Positions 20,301 to 21,598 of a stretch of DNA of 21,598 nt are shown here, one piece after another. Source of the stretch: Methanobacteriota archaeon (GTDB lineage: Archaea; Thermoplasmatota; Poseidoniia; Poseidoniales; Poseidoniaceae); the NCBI GenBank assembly GCA_002719475.1, contig PBHQ01000007.1, forward strand, positions 37,659 through 59,256, in the 5' to 3' direction. How positions within the stretch are numbered: the first letter of the stretch is position 1; every line of letters starts with the position of its first letter. The notes beneath the pieces are model-generated. The model did not search any database, had not been told where the DNA came from, and saw nothing but the letters and a program-made list of their open reading frames with translations. Both the position numbers and the translations under genes were made by a program.

Positions 20301-21598
20301 TCATCGCTTAAATGGGGGGATGTTACTAAGTTTAGTCTTGAGTACTCCCTCTCTGAGCATTATCTTGCGGAACTCTTCTATCCATAAGACAGAGGAGGAA
20401 ATCAACAATAATACTAGCCAAGTTGTCCAGTTGAGGAATTTGGTAGACAATAACTCTCCAATCATCAAACCAGAGAATGGTATGGTGAAAGTTGAATATT
20501 GAACTACAAATAACAACATTGCAGAACATCCAATCAATGAATAATTAATCGCCCGGTTGCTGAATATTCCTAGTTTGAATACACTGTCAGTAACACTTCT
20601 GCAATTGAGGATGTTAAAGAATTGGAAGAGAGAAAATACCGCAAATGCAGCAGTCCTCGCAACTTCAAATCTTTCTTCAGCCCAACTTTCCCAAGCCTCT
20701 ATATCGCACAGCCCTTCTTCAGAAGCGGCCAATTTTCCATCAAAGTAGATATTTCCACTATCGAAAGTACCCATAGTACAATTATCTTGACTCTTTACTG
20801 ATCCATCAGCAATGTAAAACACGGTTAATGTCCCAACTACCATTATCGAAGCGGTCCAAAAAATCAAAGCCATATCAACGAGATTTGGCAATCCTTCATT
20901 GACAGGCTTTGGTGGAACACTCATAACGCTTCCATGCTTCTTTTCTACGCCTAGGGCAACTGCAGGTGGTCCATCCATCAGTATATTGATGACAAGTATT
21001 TGAGTTGCAGTAAATGGTAGACTCCATCCAAATACGAAAGTGGAAATGATAATGATAGCAACTGCAGCTACATTGGTGGAAATCTGATATCTTACGAAGT
21101 TACGTATATTCTGGTAAATTTTCCTTCCCTCTTCTACTGCATGAACAATGTTCGCAAAGTTATCATCCTGCAGAACCATGTCCGCAGCATCTTTCGCTAC
21201 ATCAGTACCCGCCATACCCATCGCAATACCGATGTTTGCTTTCGATAAAGCAGGAGCATCATTAACTCCATCGCCAGTCATGGCAACAACTTCTCCACGT
21301 ACCTGCAAAGCACTGACAATGCGCATCTTTTGGTCTGGAGTTACTCGATGATATACATCGGTTTGACTCGCCTTATCTACTAATTCCTCATCACTCATCT
21401 CCGAAAGTTCATAGCCACTCAAGGAATCAGAATGTTTGCTCGCAATGTCTAGATCTTTGCCTATTGATAGTGCTGTAATCTCTTGATCACCTGTAATCAT
21501 CTTCACGCGAATACCGGCTTCTTTACAGATTTTGATAGCATTTTTGACCTCGGCACGAGGAGGATCCATGATGGCAACCAAACCAAAGAGTGTCAGGT
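20301..21598 (-). CDS. P-type ATPase C-terminal part, PMR1/SPCA-like Ca2+/Mn2+ pump (5' end outside window)
   Basis: The reading frame is open to the window edge (residues LTLFGLVAIMDPPR at 21596-21555), so the N-terminal half (actuator, DKTGT phosphorylation site and first TM helices) is missing. Visible are MITGDQE, the hinge motif MTGDGVNDAPAL (about 21281-21246) and the C-terminal membrane domain. TM5 reads RYQISTNVAAV, with Ala where SERCA has the site-I Glu. TM6 reads NILMDGPPAVALGVE, keeping the Asn and Asp of site II. That combination, and the DGPPA form, match the Golgi/secretory-pathway type PMR1/SPCA, which carries a single Ca2+ or Mn2+ per cycle. A loop with two Cys (about 20800 and 20708) lies between later TM helices and could form a disulfide. 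Substrate is inferred. The stop is 53 bases upstream of mqnE. Confidence 0.85.
   Translation of the reverse strand, partial: LTLFGLVAIMDPPRAEVKNAIKICKEAGIRVKMITGDQEITALSIGKDLDIASKHSDSLSGYELSEMSDEELVDKASQTDVYHRVTPDQKMRIVSALQVRGEVVAMTGDGVNDAPALSKANIGIAMGMAGTDVAKDAADMVLQDDNFANIVHAVEEGRKIYQNIRNFVRYQISTNVAAVAIIIISTFVFGWSLPFTATQILVINILMDGPPAVALGVEKKHGSVMSVPPKPVNEGLPNLVDMALIFWTASIMVVGTLTVFYIADGSVKSQDNCTMGTFDSGNIYFDGKLAASEEGLCDIEAWESWAEERFEVARTAAFAVFSLFQFFNILNCRSVTDSVFKLGIFSNRAINYSLIGCSAMLLFVVQYSTFTIPFSGLMIGELLSTKFLNWTTWLVLLLISSSVLWIEEFRKIMLREGVLKTKLSNIPPFKR

Noticed and set aside
1..21598. Search for tRNA, rRNA, CRISPR arrays, IS elements, att sites or phage genes
   Set aside because: By eye I found no cloverleaf-like gene, no regularly spaced repeats, no transposase or integrase motifs and no terminal inverted repeats; all stretches longer than about 120 bases are accounted for by coding sequence.

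Overview
This looks like a piece of an archaeal genome, most probably a marine Thermoplasmatota/Euryarchaeota lineage such as Marine Group II or III (Poseidoniales-like). That placement is inferred from gene content and was not tested by any search. Evidence for Archaea: a proteasome-activating nucleotidase (PAN) with a C-terminal HbYX motif, archaeal MBF1, the Tsr3 rRNA-modifying enzyme, the small subunit of archaeal/eukaryotic-type primase (PriS), and GGTG/GAGG-type ribosome binding sites. The DNA is moderately AT-rich and very densely coded. No gap exceeds about 120 bases, and there are many 0-12 base junctions or overlaps. I saw no tRNA, rRNA, CRISPR array, insertion sequence or phage gene.

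Layout. 1-4945, minus strand: a tight run reading mbf1 > tsr3 > glutamate formimidoyltransferase > formimidoyl-THF cyclodeaminase > fdhD > an FdhF/YdeP-family molybdopterin oxidoreductase that leaves the window at base 1. 5055-6284, plus: PAN, divergent from mbf1. 6287-8527, minus: methionyl-tRNA synthetase. 8646-9695, plus: a DUF21/CBS (CNNM/CorC-like) membrane protein. 9684-12594, minus: a three-gene unit of a proline-rich/acidic coiled-coil protein with a duplicated C-terminal module, a four-TM protein with a lysine/alanine/proline repeat tail, and a membrane-anchored alpha/beta hydrolase. 12693-15582, minus: mqnD > half-size deoxyhypusine-hydroxylase-like HEAT protein > small zinc-ribbon protein > priS. 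15734-18247, plus: a large secreted/membrane protein with a WD40-like propeller, calcium-type Asp repeats, one TM helix and a highly charged tail. 18157-20247, minus: mqnE > mqnA. 20301-21598, minus: the C-terminal part of a P-type ATPase of PMR1/SPCA type, cut by the window edge.

How the genes fit together. mqnA, mqnE and mqnD are three steps of the futalosine route to menaquinone, so the cell probably respires with menaquinone; mqnB and mqnC must lie elsewhere. The formimidoyl-transfer pair recovers a one-carbon unit from formiminoglutamate (histidine breakdown) onto tetrahydrofolate. FdhD and the YdeP-type enzyme next to it suggest a link to formate-level carbon oxidation, but the substrate of YdeP-type enzymes is not established. 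PAN, MBF1, Tsr3, MetRS, PriS and the DOHH-like protein belong to core information processing and protein quality control.

The most interesting items are: the half-length DOHH-like protein, which could form the hypusine-making diiron site as a dimer; a G8 tract at the overlap of the two formimidoyl-THF genes that could fuse them by slippage; the duplicated helical module and histone-H1-like tail in the uncharacterised three-gene unit; and a 91-bp antisense coding overlap between mqnA and the propeller protein.
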